A DNA stretch of 64,000 nucleotides from Harmothoe impar (taxonomy: Eukaryota; Annelida; Polychaeta; Phyllodocida; Polynoidae): NCBI GenBank assembly GCA_947462335.1, contig OX381710.1, forward strand, positions 65,033,303-65,097,302. The letters run 5' to 3'. Positions 24,701 to 39,100 of this stretch are shown one piece after another (within the stretch, counting starts at the first letter, position 1; every line of letters begins with the position of its first letter). The translations under genes were made by a program, and so were the position numbers. The notes beneath the pieces were generated by a model, which ran no database searches, was not told the DNA's origin, and saw only the letters and a program-made list of their open reading frames with translations.

Positions 24701-27700
24701 TTCGTAGTATCCAAACAGGGCATTCTAGAAGCAATAAAAGTGTAAAAAAAACACATAGGAAATATGTCCCTAACCCCCTACTAATATACACAGGGGTAGA
24801 CCTAGTGAAATGTGCATATATCCTCACGATTCTTATCATGAGGTAAATAAATGTATTTATATAAATATATCCTATATAGGAAATCGAAAAATTGAGAATT
24901 ATTAGCCACTCACCCACCTCCACAGGGCGGGGGTGGGGGTGGGGGGGGGGTTTGGGTAGGCGGCAGGTAGATCTCAGTATCAAAGGGAAGCCATAGCCAC
25001 TCACCCTCCTACACAGGGCGGGGTGTGGGTGTAGGTAGGCCGCAGGTAGAGCTCAGTGTCAAAGGGAAGCCATAGCCACTCACCCTCCTACACAGGATGA
25101 AGGCATTAGAATAGGTGTCATAGCGACTCCTCAAGCCACTAGGGCGTCCTGGGTGGCTCTAGGGGTGGGGGGTTATTTTGTAGCTTAAAATACCGAAATA
25201 ACCATTAATGAATTCAATACATAGCCAAAAAAAGTTCGTTATAAACGAATTTCAATCAAGGTAACTTCGTTATAAGAGGATTTCTTAACTATAGAATGAA
25301 GGGGAAATGATTCTGGCAGAGCAGTTTGTTTGTTATAACCGAAGATTCGTTATAAGCGAATTCGTTGTAGCAGAATTTTACTGTACTAATCATGCCCAAA
25401 TCGAATATAAATGCATATAAACATGAAACAGGCTTCCTAGGAATTCTAGAGATGCTTTCATATTTGTAATATGTTGAGAATTGACTAAATGGGAGACGAT
25501 TTACTATTAATTTAGAGGTACCCCCACGCGGTAGCGCTATCAGCCGGCGACCCGGAGATAAGATAAGAAACGCGTAATTATCTATCATACTTCTAATAAT
25601 GCTAGGGACATGGTTCAAACAGTTCTGAAATGCCCTACTCTAGGCCAGGTCCCTGAAATCGTATAGAGAATGTATTTCTATGCCTTCAATTTATTTCATA
25701 ATTCTCAAGTTTCTCAATTTCTCAAACTCTGGCACCTGCACCAATCAGCATTGAATAATTTTGCCCAAATTCAATTCAATCATATATAAACTTAAAATAG
25801 ACGTTCTAGGGATTATAGAGATGTTTTTATACTTGTAATGTGTTGAGAATTGACTGAATGGGGCAGCAATCACACTGCTCCCTGCTGCCACCTAGTGGCC
25901 AAGGGCCACACTATGGCCGCCACAGTGTTGCCACCTAGTGAGTAAAAACGGAACTAAGCGCGGCGATGATTAATGCATTGGGTCAATGACGGTCTCCAAT
26001 CTAGGGTATGTACATTTATGGTTAGGCTGTTTCATCGAAAATAGAATTAACAGTGTCATATCAGATCTGTGGTGTTAACCTGAAAGCTCTTTATGTAAGA
26101 ACAACAAAAAAAGAATTATGTCAATCGGACAATTATTAAGCGTTAGAGACCCATTTGAATACGGAAAAGTATAGAGAATAGTGAAAGTCAAAGCCCATAC
26201 ATTTGTTATTAAATGGTAGGCACTAAATAAGCCTAATTAGCCCAATACTTTTCCGTATTCAAATGGGTCTGCTACGCTTAATAATTGTCCGATTGACTTA
26301 ATTCTTTTTTCGTTCTTCTTCTAACATTCAGAGCTTTCAGATAAAAGCTTTCAGATCTGTCATGACACTATTATTCTCAATACTAAAACAGAGGTGCATC
26401 CATACTTTACCCTGGGCTGTCTTCAATTTTTGACTTTCAGCTAACCTAAACACACATTTGGATACCTAAAATATGTGGTAATAAAGTATACTTTGGGCAA
26501 AAATTATCACACTCGTACCCAAAGACATCAGCGAAGCTGACAGGCTGAGTGTCTCTGGGACAGGTGGATTAACATAATCTGCTGGTCCCCGACCTCTGCC
26601 TGATTACAGTAAGTACCAGCATAAAACGACCTTGACCTTGGCCGCGCACATGGAAGTTCAAAACACTTTGCAAATTAAAGATAAATCACAATGTCACTAC
26701 ATGTGTGCGATGGAAATCCATCTGAATATATGTGGATATCTATTCTCAACAACTGGTACCATCTTCCTTTTCTGTATATCAAGGCAAATGCTGTTGTTTG
26801 ATGGACTCTGAATACACGTGGAGGAAGCCATGTTGACATACAAACCACTCCACCCATTTTGAAACTCCACCCAAAAAATAGATCCAAAGTAATTTTGCTT
26901 TCATTTCAGTAATGTATATTCTCTGCACATGCCCCAAATTTTCCAGGTATGCCCAGACATTAGTTTACATATTGAACATGAATTTAATCAGTTTCACCAA
27001 TAAAAATGGCGTAGAATACAGTGGTGATTCTGCTGTGATCTGTGGCATGTCCCAGTGTCACTCTCCGAGTGAGGCTGGAATCGAGTTTGAGAAATTATAT
27101 GGGGAGGGGGTTGTGATGAGATATGGTAGTTTTGTTCAAAAACACCTATATTTTCGGAACTATTTGGAGTAGAAATTCCGCACAAATGTTGAAATGACCA
27201 CAAACATGTATAGAGCATGCTGAAACACTGAAATTAACTAATGGATGCAAAGCTAATGCAGCCCAGCTGGTTGAGTGAGGGTAGGTTGTATGGGGACTTG
27301 GCTGCAGTGCAGGCCGCCAGCCACCTCCAAATTTGACACAACTTTACTTAACATTTCATATCATAGCATCACAACTAGAAATGCTGAACACTGCATATTA
27401 ATGGGTGTGAAAGTAGACATTCTGGTGATTCCATAGCTATTTGAATTGTGAAAAAGTACCCATTAGAACTTACTCTAATGATGTTGGAAAGACAACAAAC
27501 GGCAGCTCGCGATCAAACTTACGCGAGTTGCGCGAGGTGTGGAACACCCTACCTTAGTTGTAGGCTGTAGATCTATACTACTGTTGCTGTAGGCAGTGTG
27601 GTGTAGTACTATTTAAAGGGTCAGCAAGTGAGCACCAGCTGAAGATCCCACAGCTGTTCCGTTCTCTCTTTGTGAAGTCTATTTCTATATACAGTAAAAT

Positions 27701-30131
27701 GATATAGATCTATACCTATTATTCTACTTTCATTCTCTTCATACTCAAACATACCCCGGTACCGGTACCCATTTCTATTTCGGACACACCCTTTTAGTAA
27801 TATTATAATCTGAGTCAGTAGAAAACCCATAGGTGACTATATTATAAGTCTGAGCCCTGCCTCCTTATTGTGAATTCAGTAATGTTGGCAAAGCCCCTGC
27901 ATGCACTACTAGGGATCGGACGATACTCCTCTGATCAGTCAGTCAGTCATCTACTAACACTCAAGCAGAACAGTCAGGGTAGAGAAGCAGAGAGCCACCT
28001 ACCATCAGTGCTCTCAATAAACATAGTGAACACTCGAAGTTACCTCTCCTTCATCTTTGGTATACAAGGCAATGTCAACCCTTGGAGCATGCCACTCCAG
28101 CCCCTCAGCTACTAAATGTTTCCCGATCGGCAAAAGACCAGCAGTCAACAATCTGCACCACCACCCCCAACACAGGGCAGGCAGGGCCGTGTTCTTCGAG
28201 TACAGCACAGAGAGCAGCAGAAGGCTCTACAGCAAATAGCTAGCCAGCTGTACCCAAGTGGCCCCTGACGCCCTGTCATTCCTGGCAATCCGCTACTCAA
28301 CCTTCATGAAGCCGTGATGGCACAGCCACACCCACAGCCACAGCCGGCTGTGCCACCACAGGACCCTGCTGCTCCTAAGGCCACTCAAAAAAATTAAATG
28401 GTTTCTCATCACCATGCGCATCATAAAAATCAGCTTTTGAGGAAAACTTATTTTTTGGTTTCAAATTAAAGCTAAAAATGCCAGTAATGCCGTGGTATAG
28501 AAATAACTTACATTTTCTCCACTTTTAAAGATCAATTAATTCTTAACCAATAAAAACATAAATTATTCTATACATTTTAGCCTGTGAGTATATTTAAAAA
28601 AAGCCTCTGCCGTCAGGTTTCTCAGACCTTGGTGATGAAAAACCAATTTTTTTCAGAGTGGCCTAGACCCCAGCCACCCAAGAACCCACAACCAGTTCCA
28701 AACCCTTACCCTCCCCAGCCCTCCTGCTCGATAACCTGCAGCTCCTGCCGACCCGCAGCTGCCACCACCTCCACCCCCGGCCCCAGCTCCGCAGCCACAG
28801 CGTAAACCTAACCCTCCTCCACCACCCAACCCTCCTCCACAGCCTCCAGGCTCCAGGCCAACCCCCTCAGCCTGATGACCCTCTACTGCAGGCATTTCAG
28901 GCAATCAATGATCGCCTAATGGCCATGGAGAAGGGTCAGAATCAGATAAGACAGGACGTGGACGAGGCATTGCGAATGTTCCAGCACTTTGATAACGATA
29001 TTGCTGTCTGAAATGAATCTATTAGAGAAAATAAAGGTATAATACTTTATAATATTATAAAGTATGCTATTACAAATCTATTGTAATGTATTGATAATAA
29101 TGTGATTATACGTGAATAAATGCTTAAAACTTGAACTTGAACTGCAAATGGAGGAGACATATATATTGACAATGTCTCCGGGACATTGGACAGGCAGCAT
29201 GATGAGTTGCAGTGATTAAGGGACGAGATGAGAAGCCAACCCCCTCCCGTCCCATCCCATCTCTGCCTACCCCCCCCCCCTCAACCTCTGCCGCCACCTT
29301 TACTGACATTACATGCCCTCCACCCTCTCAGCCACAACAGCCCACCAGCCATCCCACTCCCCATTACCTCTCAACTGCGATATCAGATTAAGCACCACCC
29401 CCCCCTACCACCCAGTCACAGAAAGGCAAAGACAACAGCATGAAACCAGCTTCTATTAATTTGATCTACAAGGCCCCCAGTGTCCTTCTCGAAACCCACC
29501 CCCTATAGGTCGGCAAGAGCCTTCCTGGAAGAATACTGTTTTTATGTCGAGGCAATCTTTTCCAACTCCCCACCTCATCAGGCCAGAGCCCTCTACACTT
29601 ACCTGGATGGAAAGGTCAGGCATTGGTATTCCGCTAATATTATGCGTTCACCGATCGTGGACAAACCACATGCTGTCTATGCCACCTTCCTAGCTGAATT
29701 TGCTGACAATGATAGCGCCTTAAAAAATCTTTAAAAAATCTTTTAAAAAAGTGCCTTATTCGGTTGATGGATGACTTTTATCAGAATATCACATTTGATT
29801 GATTGGTGCAAAGTTTATGAACAATTAAAAAATATGTAAGCCTTAAAATTGGGTAGGGTCTGGAGCCACGGTAGGGGCCGAGCACCCCCAAATTCACATT
29901 CGGCTTAAGTTACAGGCGGGTTTTCTACAACGTTTAAATCCTTTGTCGGCAGTGCTGATGTCGTCGATGGAGGGTAAGACGGTGTTGTACAGCCAGGTGG
30001 CAGCACTGCAGGGGGAGCAGCTCGGGGAGGAGACGCTGGCCTTCATCTACTCAGGGCTCCTCAAACTGCTGCAGAAAGCCATGCGCCTCCCTCTCGTCTC
30101 CGTGAAGCCTGACGTAGGTGCTCAGTTATTA

Positions 30132-30166
<35 letters not shown>

Positions 30167-33100
30167 TTTTTTTTTATTTTTTTTAATTATTTTAATTCTA
30201 TTTTTTTATTTTTTTTATTTCACGTCATCAACTTATTGTCAAGAATGTATTTTATTATAGGGACCCCACGGCCTGGCCCATAATAAACTAGCCAGGGCTC
30301 CATTCAAGTGTCATGCCGACCATATGAGGTTATTTTATACAGTCCTAAATGATCAGCATGATACTTTTATCTAATCTTAATATTGTAATACATTATAATA
30401 CAATGTAAAGAAGGTGTAAACAGAATCCAGGTTCACTGTATCTTTAATATCGCCAATGTCTTAAACAATCTGCACATATCCTCTGCCTGCATTTGGGCTC
30501 TGTATTAAAATCCAATGAGAAAATGGCGATTTATAGAGACTACAGAGGGGAGGGGGAGGGTCTGAGTTATATCTCATAATGTATAGGCTATAGCATCTGA
30601 CACACTGGAGGATTTTGAATTGCAAGCTGTACCCTTCCTGTATTACTGTAATGTCCCGTATTAGCGCAGGAATCTCAATTGAGCGCAGGTCTCGTTTAAG
30701 TGCAGGTCTAGGGTCCCTGAAACCCCAAAATGCCAAATCTCTCAATTTCGATGCAAAATGTTAACTGTAAATCCTCGGGAAGCTGTAGAACACACTTTAG
30801 GGGAATGCTTTTGGTCGTTTCACATCGTTGAATATCATGTCGTTTTGTAAACATATACATGTGTATGATACCATCATATTGATTCTATATTTTCTCTCCA
30901 GGTATTCAAGGAGGACTTGCAAGAACTGAAGTAAGTACCGGTGTAAAAGCCCTAGTGAGTCTACTCACCAGGACTACATTCATACAGTATGCCAACCCTT
31001 TGGGATTGTAGTAAGCCGATAGGATCAATATTATACATGACATGTACATGAATACCCGAGTCCATCACCAGGAATGTATCCATGAATCATGACATTAAGT
31101 CAGCCACCACTCACGTTTTACCTCTTTGAAGGTAGACTTAAATTGTACTAGAAAATGCACATCCTTGGGGAGAATGCCGCTTGAAAGCATGAATCTAATT
31201 AACGTTCACGTTGAAGCAATATACGGCGCCTAAAGTTTATGAAAAACTTGTTCACCGGTACCAGATATGTGTTTATCGTTATCCGCTTTAGGCTGTGTCT
31301 CATGAGATTGATACAATTGAAACATTTTGACCGGGTGTAGTCTTTGACCGGGGGACCTTAAGATCGGATTAATGAGGCCTGTGTAGTAAGAAATGAAGGG
31401 GGAAACTGAAAGGATATTTTTACACAGTGTAATACCAAATTTATATCAATATTGATTTATCTATATACTTACCATACTATGTGCAGCAGACCATACTATA
31501 TTAAATAGAATATAACATTATTTTGGCAGGTACTACACCCGGTCAAAGACTACGCCTGGTCAAAGACGTTTTAATTGTATCGATCTCATGAGACACAGCA
31601 TTTAGTAAAGAACCTTTTTTTTGCATCTATTTTTATGCAATACACATACATTTTAGTACACTAGTTGTGCACACTCCTTCCTTTTGTGCATTGTTTAATT
31701 ATCTGGCAGCAGTGTCATACTCTATAAACACATGGATTTAATACAATGTAATTTGATTACAGAATTCCAGAAGATTTCGTCGCTGATATATCCGCGGTAG
31801 TGTTCAAATCTAAGTAAGTGCTGCAACTTTTTCTTCTCATTACTGTTTTATACTTTGAAAGAATTCATATTTAGTGTTTCAGTTGGAACCCCTCAGAACA
31901 CTATAGTTCACTCTTCTCGTCAGAGAGGGCGCCTCTGTTTGTCATTGGTACCCCTCGCTAAACTCTCATGACCTTCCACAGCATTGGCTCAAAGCCCGGG
32001 CTCAAAGCACTGACTCAAGAGCCAAACAATTGTTAGACATTTTATCTCTCCACATTCACATTGTTTTGACATCCCATGTTCTTCAGAGTAGCACAGGCGA
32101 CCCCCCCCCTCCCCCCTTCCCCAAGAGGGGTTGAAATTTGCTTACGCCCCCCCCCCCCCCCAATCTCCTGTTGTTGAAACATGATCACGCCCTTACTAAG
32201 TAGGCCTTATAAGAGCATAGATCGTTTCATAATACATGTAGATCCGGCCGCTTTGTTATAAAACCAACAGGTGCAATGTACTGTGGTAGGTGGTTGTTAA
32301 GGGAATTATTTGATTTGTCGCTTGTCAAGCTATCTCCGTGTGGTGACCTCTGATAGGTATCCTGCTGTTTCATAACAGCACCATGCATCAGCTCGTTTGT
32401 CCACACACGTTGGTCTATTCATGTCTAGGGATGTTCATGCCAAACCCAAGGCCAAGGGTCTTCTATTTTACAACCTTATATGGGCCGCTCAATGCTTTGA
32501 ATGCTCGGCATGACATATGGATGCATCCTTGGCAATTAGACTCGCGAGGGCTGCATTCATACTTCATGACAAAAGGCATAGCAGTGCTATGCCTTTGCTA
32601 TGTATTAAAGCACTATGTGGACAATAACGGGTTAACGTATCTGGAATTGCTCTTAGTAGACGCGTTATCAGTGGGACAGTCAGCTATTTGACAGAATGCA
32701 TTAAAAATGTGCGATAAAAAATAAATAAAAGATAATAATGATAGATCTAGGAAAAAAGTGGGAAGGGGAGTCCATGGAGTCCTGCTTTTAGTAATTCTGT
32801 AAGTGGCTAGTACATGTATCATATGTTATTACTGGACATCGATTCTCTGTCTCTTTGTAGCTCTATAGTGATCGATGCCCAGTTTTATACTTCAGACCAG
32901 TGGCTCATTTTGGCTGTTTTTCGCCTCACAGATTGCTCCTAGCGCAAAATCCTGACTAGGTGTCAATATATTCTCTATGCCAATGTGTAATATGAGGGTA
33001 GAAAACAGTGGAACCTCAGTTAGAAAAAATCCTACTGAACAGTTTTTGAGAAAATATGGGTTTTGTTGCCTTTTTTGGCTGTTTTTAGTACATTTCCTAC

Positions 33101-36100
33101 ATAACCCGTGAACGTCAGCATTTCTCAATTTTCAGGTATTTAGAATTGGAATTTGAATTTTTTTTATTCGCAGTAGGATTCCTGAATACCGAGCCATTCT
33201 ACACAGGGTGTTATTTTGAAAAAATATAAATCATTTGATAGTGTATTTGGTCTCCGAAATAGAGGGAGTTTGGTCATAGTTTAATTGATTGTTGACAATC
33301 CAGTCAAGGGCTATTAGGTTCAGTTCAGTGCAAGTTGCAAAACAAGTGACTTGCACTTTTTAACTTGACCTCATGTCCACTATGTAGGTCTTCACTATGC
33401 ATGGGTCTATCCAGAGTCCATCAATGGGATCACGCATGGAGGCAGATTCCGCAGCTTTTGGCGAGAAAAAAGTTCAAAATCACAAAGAAGTGAAATTTGC
33501 CTAAAAACACCCTATTTGGCGAGAAAAAAGTTCAAAATTGCAAAAAAGTGAAATTTGCCTAAAAACCCCCTATTTGGCGAGAAAAAAGTTCAAAATCGCA
33601 AAAAAGGGAAATTTGCCTAAAAACACCCTATGGCTGTAGCATGAATGCAGACACTCATGGACACAGACTCATGTACACCCACACAGACATACACAAAGGC
33701 ATGAACATGGCCTTCTCCTTCATATAGCAACCTATGTATTTCTACTTTGATGAGACTGAATATAGCTTTCTGTTAGAAGGACTCTGATACATGGATGTCG
33801 ATGTCCAGTTTTAGATATATACCCATATAGTGCATTGGAGTGCTATAATGTTGGACTGCTGTATATTTAACTATTCTAATGATGCTTGTGTTTCAACCTG
33901 CAGGCAGTCCCAGGCTGGAGACAACGTGACGTCCCACGCGCCGTCCTTACCCAAGGTACAGTCCTTCAGGTGGAGGCTCGACGTGGCCATATCCACCAGG
34001 TAGGGACGCCGTTACCATGGCAACCATGTACCATCTTCACATAGGTTCTAACCAACGTCCTATGCCTATGTAGTGTGGGACATAAAAGAACCCTAACCTC
34101 AACCTTCACGTCGCCTCCTAAATTCAATCACCACCACTGCCCTTGTACCATAGATTATTACCTATACTGAATGTAGCACAACCTAGCCAGGTGAAGAATA
34201 ATGTTAATTTTGTATAAATTTGTGACATAGATTTTTATCCAACAGTAGTGGGTATTGGTCTGGACAGGCAATGATGTTGGCGTTAAGATGGTATTTTACT
34301 TTTCATTTCAGCGTGTTGAACCGAGCGTTAGAACCTGCCATCCTCATGGAAACCGTCCTCAGTGACGGCTCGGTGCAAACCTTTGAGGTCAGTTACTACC
34401 CATTTCTTTCTGTTTCATCTTTTGAAATAAACTTCACCAATCTTAATATATGATCTTCCAGGTTAACTTTTTATGTGGTCCAATACTGATTGATATTTCT
34501 TTCCATGAATACCGATATGCAATTATACATGTATCTCCCATAGCCACTGGCTGCAACTGGCGGCTTCTTCCAGAGTTATTCAGTGGCTACAAGGAAAAGG
34601 TAAAGGTTTGTCAGTCCGTTGTTATCTTCATCTAGGTTACCTGGCCCACATGTCTCAGAACTGCAGTGCCACTACAGGTCTGGCGTTCCCTTGTGCCTAA
34701 AGCTGTAGCTACATTTGTACTGAATAACTCTAGAAAAAGCCGCCAGCTGGAGCCTGTGTCTCCCGGGCTCTGCCTACGGGTGAGCTAGAAATTTAGTCAG
34801 ACACACCATGTTGGCTTTGAAATGAGTGACTGGTAAATAAAATTTCAGAAATCGCAAATCTGTTTTTGGTACATGCATTTAGCGAGACATCAAGTCATGA
34901 TCAGCACCATACACTCTCATTTAGTTTTTTTGGACGGGGCTTGGGGGATCCCACCGGTTTGTGTGATGTCTGTCTGAACCTAGAAGTTCGGTGCGTCTAT
35001 TAGGTTCAGGCCATACGGTACTTGGATTATCAATTTGAGCATCCAGTTCTCAAGATATTTCGCAGAGTTAGTGCGTAGTCGGTGCTTCAAGGTGCAAGGA
35101 GGCCCCGTCACCCGTCACCCTAGATTCTATACACTCATTAACAGCTGAGTGTCCGGGTGGCTGCAGTTAAATGTGTGTTAATGTATTTGTTAGTGTGTCT
35201 TAGCACTATTACTATTAGTACTAAGACACACTATCAGCACCTCACATTGTCTTCATTAGGGGGGTGGGGGCACTCCAACCAGATTTAAGTATTGACTTTT
35301 ATGCATAATGGCGCATATATAAGAATGGTATAAACAATCCTCTGTGATTGCGGGTAACAATTTATAAATACTCAATAGGATTCAATATCTACAGTGAAAG
35401 TACTTTATTTCGCTGGGTATATATTTTCGCGATTTTCGCGGAAATGAAAAATCCGTGAAATTTTTATATGCTGAAGTATGGAATAAATACCCGCGAAAAT
35501 GCCGATTTTCACTCTTCCGCGAAAATTTACACCCGCAAAAATAAGTACTTTCACAGTATGTAAACTGTATAAATGTTGTTCATCTATTCATCTATGCTGA
35601 AGATCTGCGTACCTTGTCTTTTCAAACATGAGTTAATTGAGGAGCGCAATCACAAACAAATTAACATACCATAGAGAAGTAACCTGCAGTCCTTATAACA
35701 CCGGTACTAAGGGAAAACATGATTTAAAGTCAGGATACCCCCATTTACAGCTGAGTATCCAGGTAGCTGCATGTTGATGCCTTGTTACATGCGTCTTAGC
35801 ACTATTAGCACTTCCCGGTAAGATAAGTCTGCCCAGTGGGGGGGGGGGGGGGGGTTGTATAATGTGACCCCCCCCTCCCCCCCATGCACCCAATCGGCAT
35901 GAACAGTTCGATAACCATACTACATTGTATAAGGCCCCTTAGAATCAATTATCAGCTTTGAGGACATTGCCCACATACTCTAATGTTTAATACCGGTAGT
36001 TGAACGGGCTCAAAACAAGTGATCGCTTAGAGGCTGACAGTGCTCTCCACAGTAGAGTCTCATCTGGGACTATCTAATATGGGTCGCATTTGTACTTTCT

Positions 36101-39100
36101 TTCCCTCATTATCAAGATAGAATTGGCCCCATGCAAAGTGCAAAAATCAGCTATTACCGCAAATGATCGCATGTAATCCCCCATCTCAGGTATGAGCCGT
36201 ACCCAGACTTTGGGAGAACCATATAAGCCGCACTGGGGTTCTGAAAAAATCCACCATAGTTCTGTAATATACTTATAAAAAAAAACTTATATAACCCGCA
36301 CCTTATAGTCCCTTATATAGGCGTGCTTGGTGTGAAATGGATGCTAGCTGAGGTTCACGTACAACCCGCGGGTTATATGGGAGTTTACGGTAATTGTTGT
36401 ACAAATACAATTTAAAACGTAAACACATCTAATATCATAACATTTTTGACGTGTTCATTGCCTCCCATTAAGTCATTGTCTTGTCATTTGTTGATTTTAA
36501 AAAGTAGGCCTTATCTCTTGCCGCCCCTAGCATTCCATTGTGACTCACGGTGGTAGTGTTAAAATACTCTTGTCGCCTTGTCGATTTTACAGCCTGGGGC
36601 CCTTGTTATGGCTTTTGGATGTATCCAAGTTCAAGGCTTTGAAGCTAGAAATTGACGTATAACATATTTATAAAATAACACAATGGCAAACCTGATTATT
36701 TACATAACATTTTTATCTCAGCCAAGTTAAAGGCGTTGAAGCAAGAAGTTGACTTATAACATATTTTCACAATGGAAGCTATACACAATGGCAAGCCTGA
36801 TTATTTACATAACATTTTAATCGCATGCGGAGATCACTGCTATTATATAATGGTTTTATTATGGCTGTAATTAATGAGGTAACACCTACCGTTACTATGT
36901 AAGATACCCTGTCCCTGGGTGTGCGGCCTTGTACTGGTGACCTTGGTAGGTGTATAACGTCAACACGGCCTTATATAAGTTGTCTCACGTCTTCACATGT
37001 ACAGCCACGTGAAGACATGAACCAGTCAAGGTCGCATATAGTGCTTTAATGCAGCATTCTTTCTAGTTTTATCATCATGATGAATATCTTTAACCTTGGC
37101 GGGTAACCCGCATTTACATGTACTACATCGATAAATCATGTTGACTCTTTGCGAGTGTATTAACTCTATAGAGTCGACATGATGCATATATGCTGCAAAA
37201 CCTTCATGGCAACGTGTTTCAGATAAATATTGCTGAACAACTGAACTACTGTAAAGTGCCCAACAAAGGGTTAGGGTCGGTCGTGCTTGGGTAGGTTATC
37301 TAGGTCGGGTTATCATAGGCTCTTTGTTTGTGGAAACTTGTTTATGCATATTTGAAGATGGGTTTCCCGGAATTGGTTTGGTCTCTGGCCATCTTCAAAA
37401 CTAGCTTTATTTTAGAAAGCATGACAGGTATTCAAATACGGAACCTTTTTGCCCGGGCCTTTTGCAAGATTCATTTCAGTCACATTTGATATTATCAACC
37501 AGTTGTTACAGAGATACTATTCAGTTAATAACTCATGTCAAATCAATCTTTCCAGTCTATTAACCCTTGAAGGACGGCATGATACCTTAATGCATTATGC
37601 CCTTGGTCAACGTTATGCATGAATGCAGCCCTGACGAGTAACTCGCCAGTGCTGCATTCAAGCATCATGATAACCTTATGAGGTCGAGGCACTCCCAAAG
37701 GGTTGGTATGATGCACCAATACAGCATCGGCGAGTTGCTCGCCGGGGCTACATCGGTGCATCAAGGCGAAGAATGTCGTCTTTTTACAACATGCGTCCAT
37801 AAAGGGTTAAAACATAATAACTGGCTAAAAGCATAAATGCCATTCAAATGACGATGTTTCCCTGTCCCGGTTCCCTCTTCACCATCCTGATGGGTTAGCC
37901 ACATTCCCCTAACATAGCACGCGTCGCTGTACTGCATTTATATTCATGCCCATTATTATCATGATGCACGAATACAGCCTTAGCGAGCAACTCACAAGTG
38001 CTGCATCCTTAGAATACTTGATACATTCCAAAGGGTCGGCATGATGCATGAATGCAGCTCTGGTCAGTAAAAGTGCCAGGGCTGTATGCAGCCGTCACGC
38101 CGACCGGGGACACATTAAAACACAATGTGGTCCTCAAACATTTAACTGTCATCCCCCTGGCCTACAAATTCACCAAATTGTCGGTCTATAGTCTTATACG
38201 TGCAGCATGTGTAAGGCTTCCAGCAAGTTAACCCTTTAAGGCCCACGTAGTGCGTTAATACACTATGCTCTGTGTCGTCATGATGCATGAATGTTGGCCT
38301 GGTGAGTAACTCGCCAAACTGCATTCAACCCAACGCGGTTGATACACTTTTTAAGGCTCAGTGTGATGCATGAATGCAGTCATCGCGAGTAGACTCACCA
38401 GGGCTGCAATTATATAACATGACGATGAATGACACTAAACCACTATGCATGTAGTCTTTAAAGGGTTAAATAGAAATGCATCGTAATTTGTATAACCAGG
38501 GATGTGATTCCTCCTACAGTTGTAGGATTTCCTACACTTTTGAGCGCAAAAGTCCACCCTTGTGATTTGTCCAGATCCATTGAGATTTTATTCATGGGTT
38601 AGAGGGGGAGGGGGGCTGTTACTCAAATTGTCATAGGGTGAGCAGAATATGTGACAGATTGCATCAGAATCCAGCTTTAGGCTTATGTAAATTTTCTGGT
38701 GACTCCCTAGAATCTAGGCTAGATTTATCGATGTGCTGTACTTGCGACTATTTGAAAGCAATATTTCACTTGAGGGCTGCAGTTAGTTTCTTCAGATACC
38801 TTATATTGCAACTTTAAAATCCTCCTACAGTTTTACAATTTTCAAATCACATCCCTGATAACAGTGATTTAAACCACAGCGGAGGGGTAAGACAAAGGAA
38901 TTCACACCTTGGTTATTTCTATTTAGGCTCACATAACCTTACTGCTGTGGTTTAAAATAGATAGACAATGGTTATGAAAATGTATGTAGATTAACCACAG
39001 CTTGCTGGTAGGGCGACTTGGGCTTTGCCCTCGTCTGGCCGCACCAGCAAACTGTGGTTAATTCTACATACCTTTTCATAACCATAGTCTATCTATTACA

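Noticed and set aside
22498..25618. Repeated ~90-110 codon frames with a shared central motif
   Set aside because: They recur once per ~390-bp foldback unit, in both orientations, and are not conserved as protein (frame changes between units).
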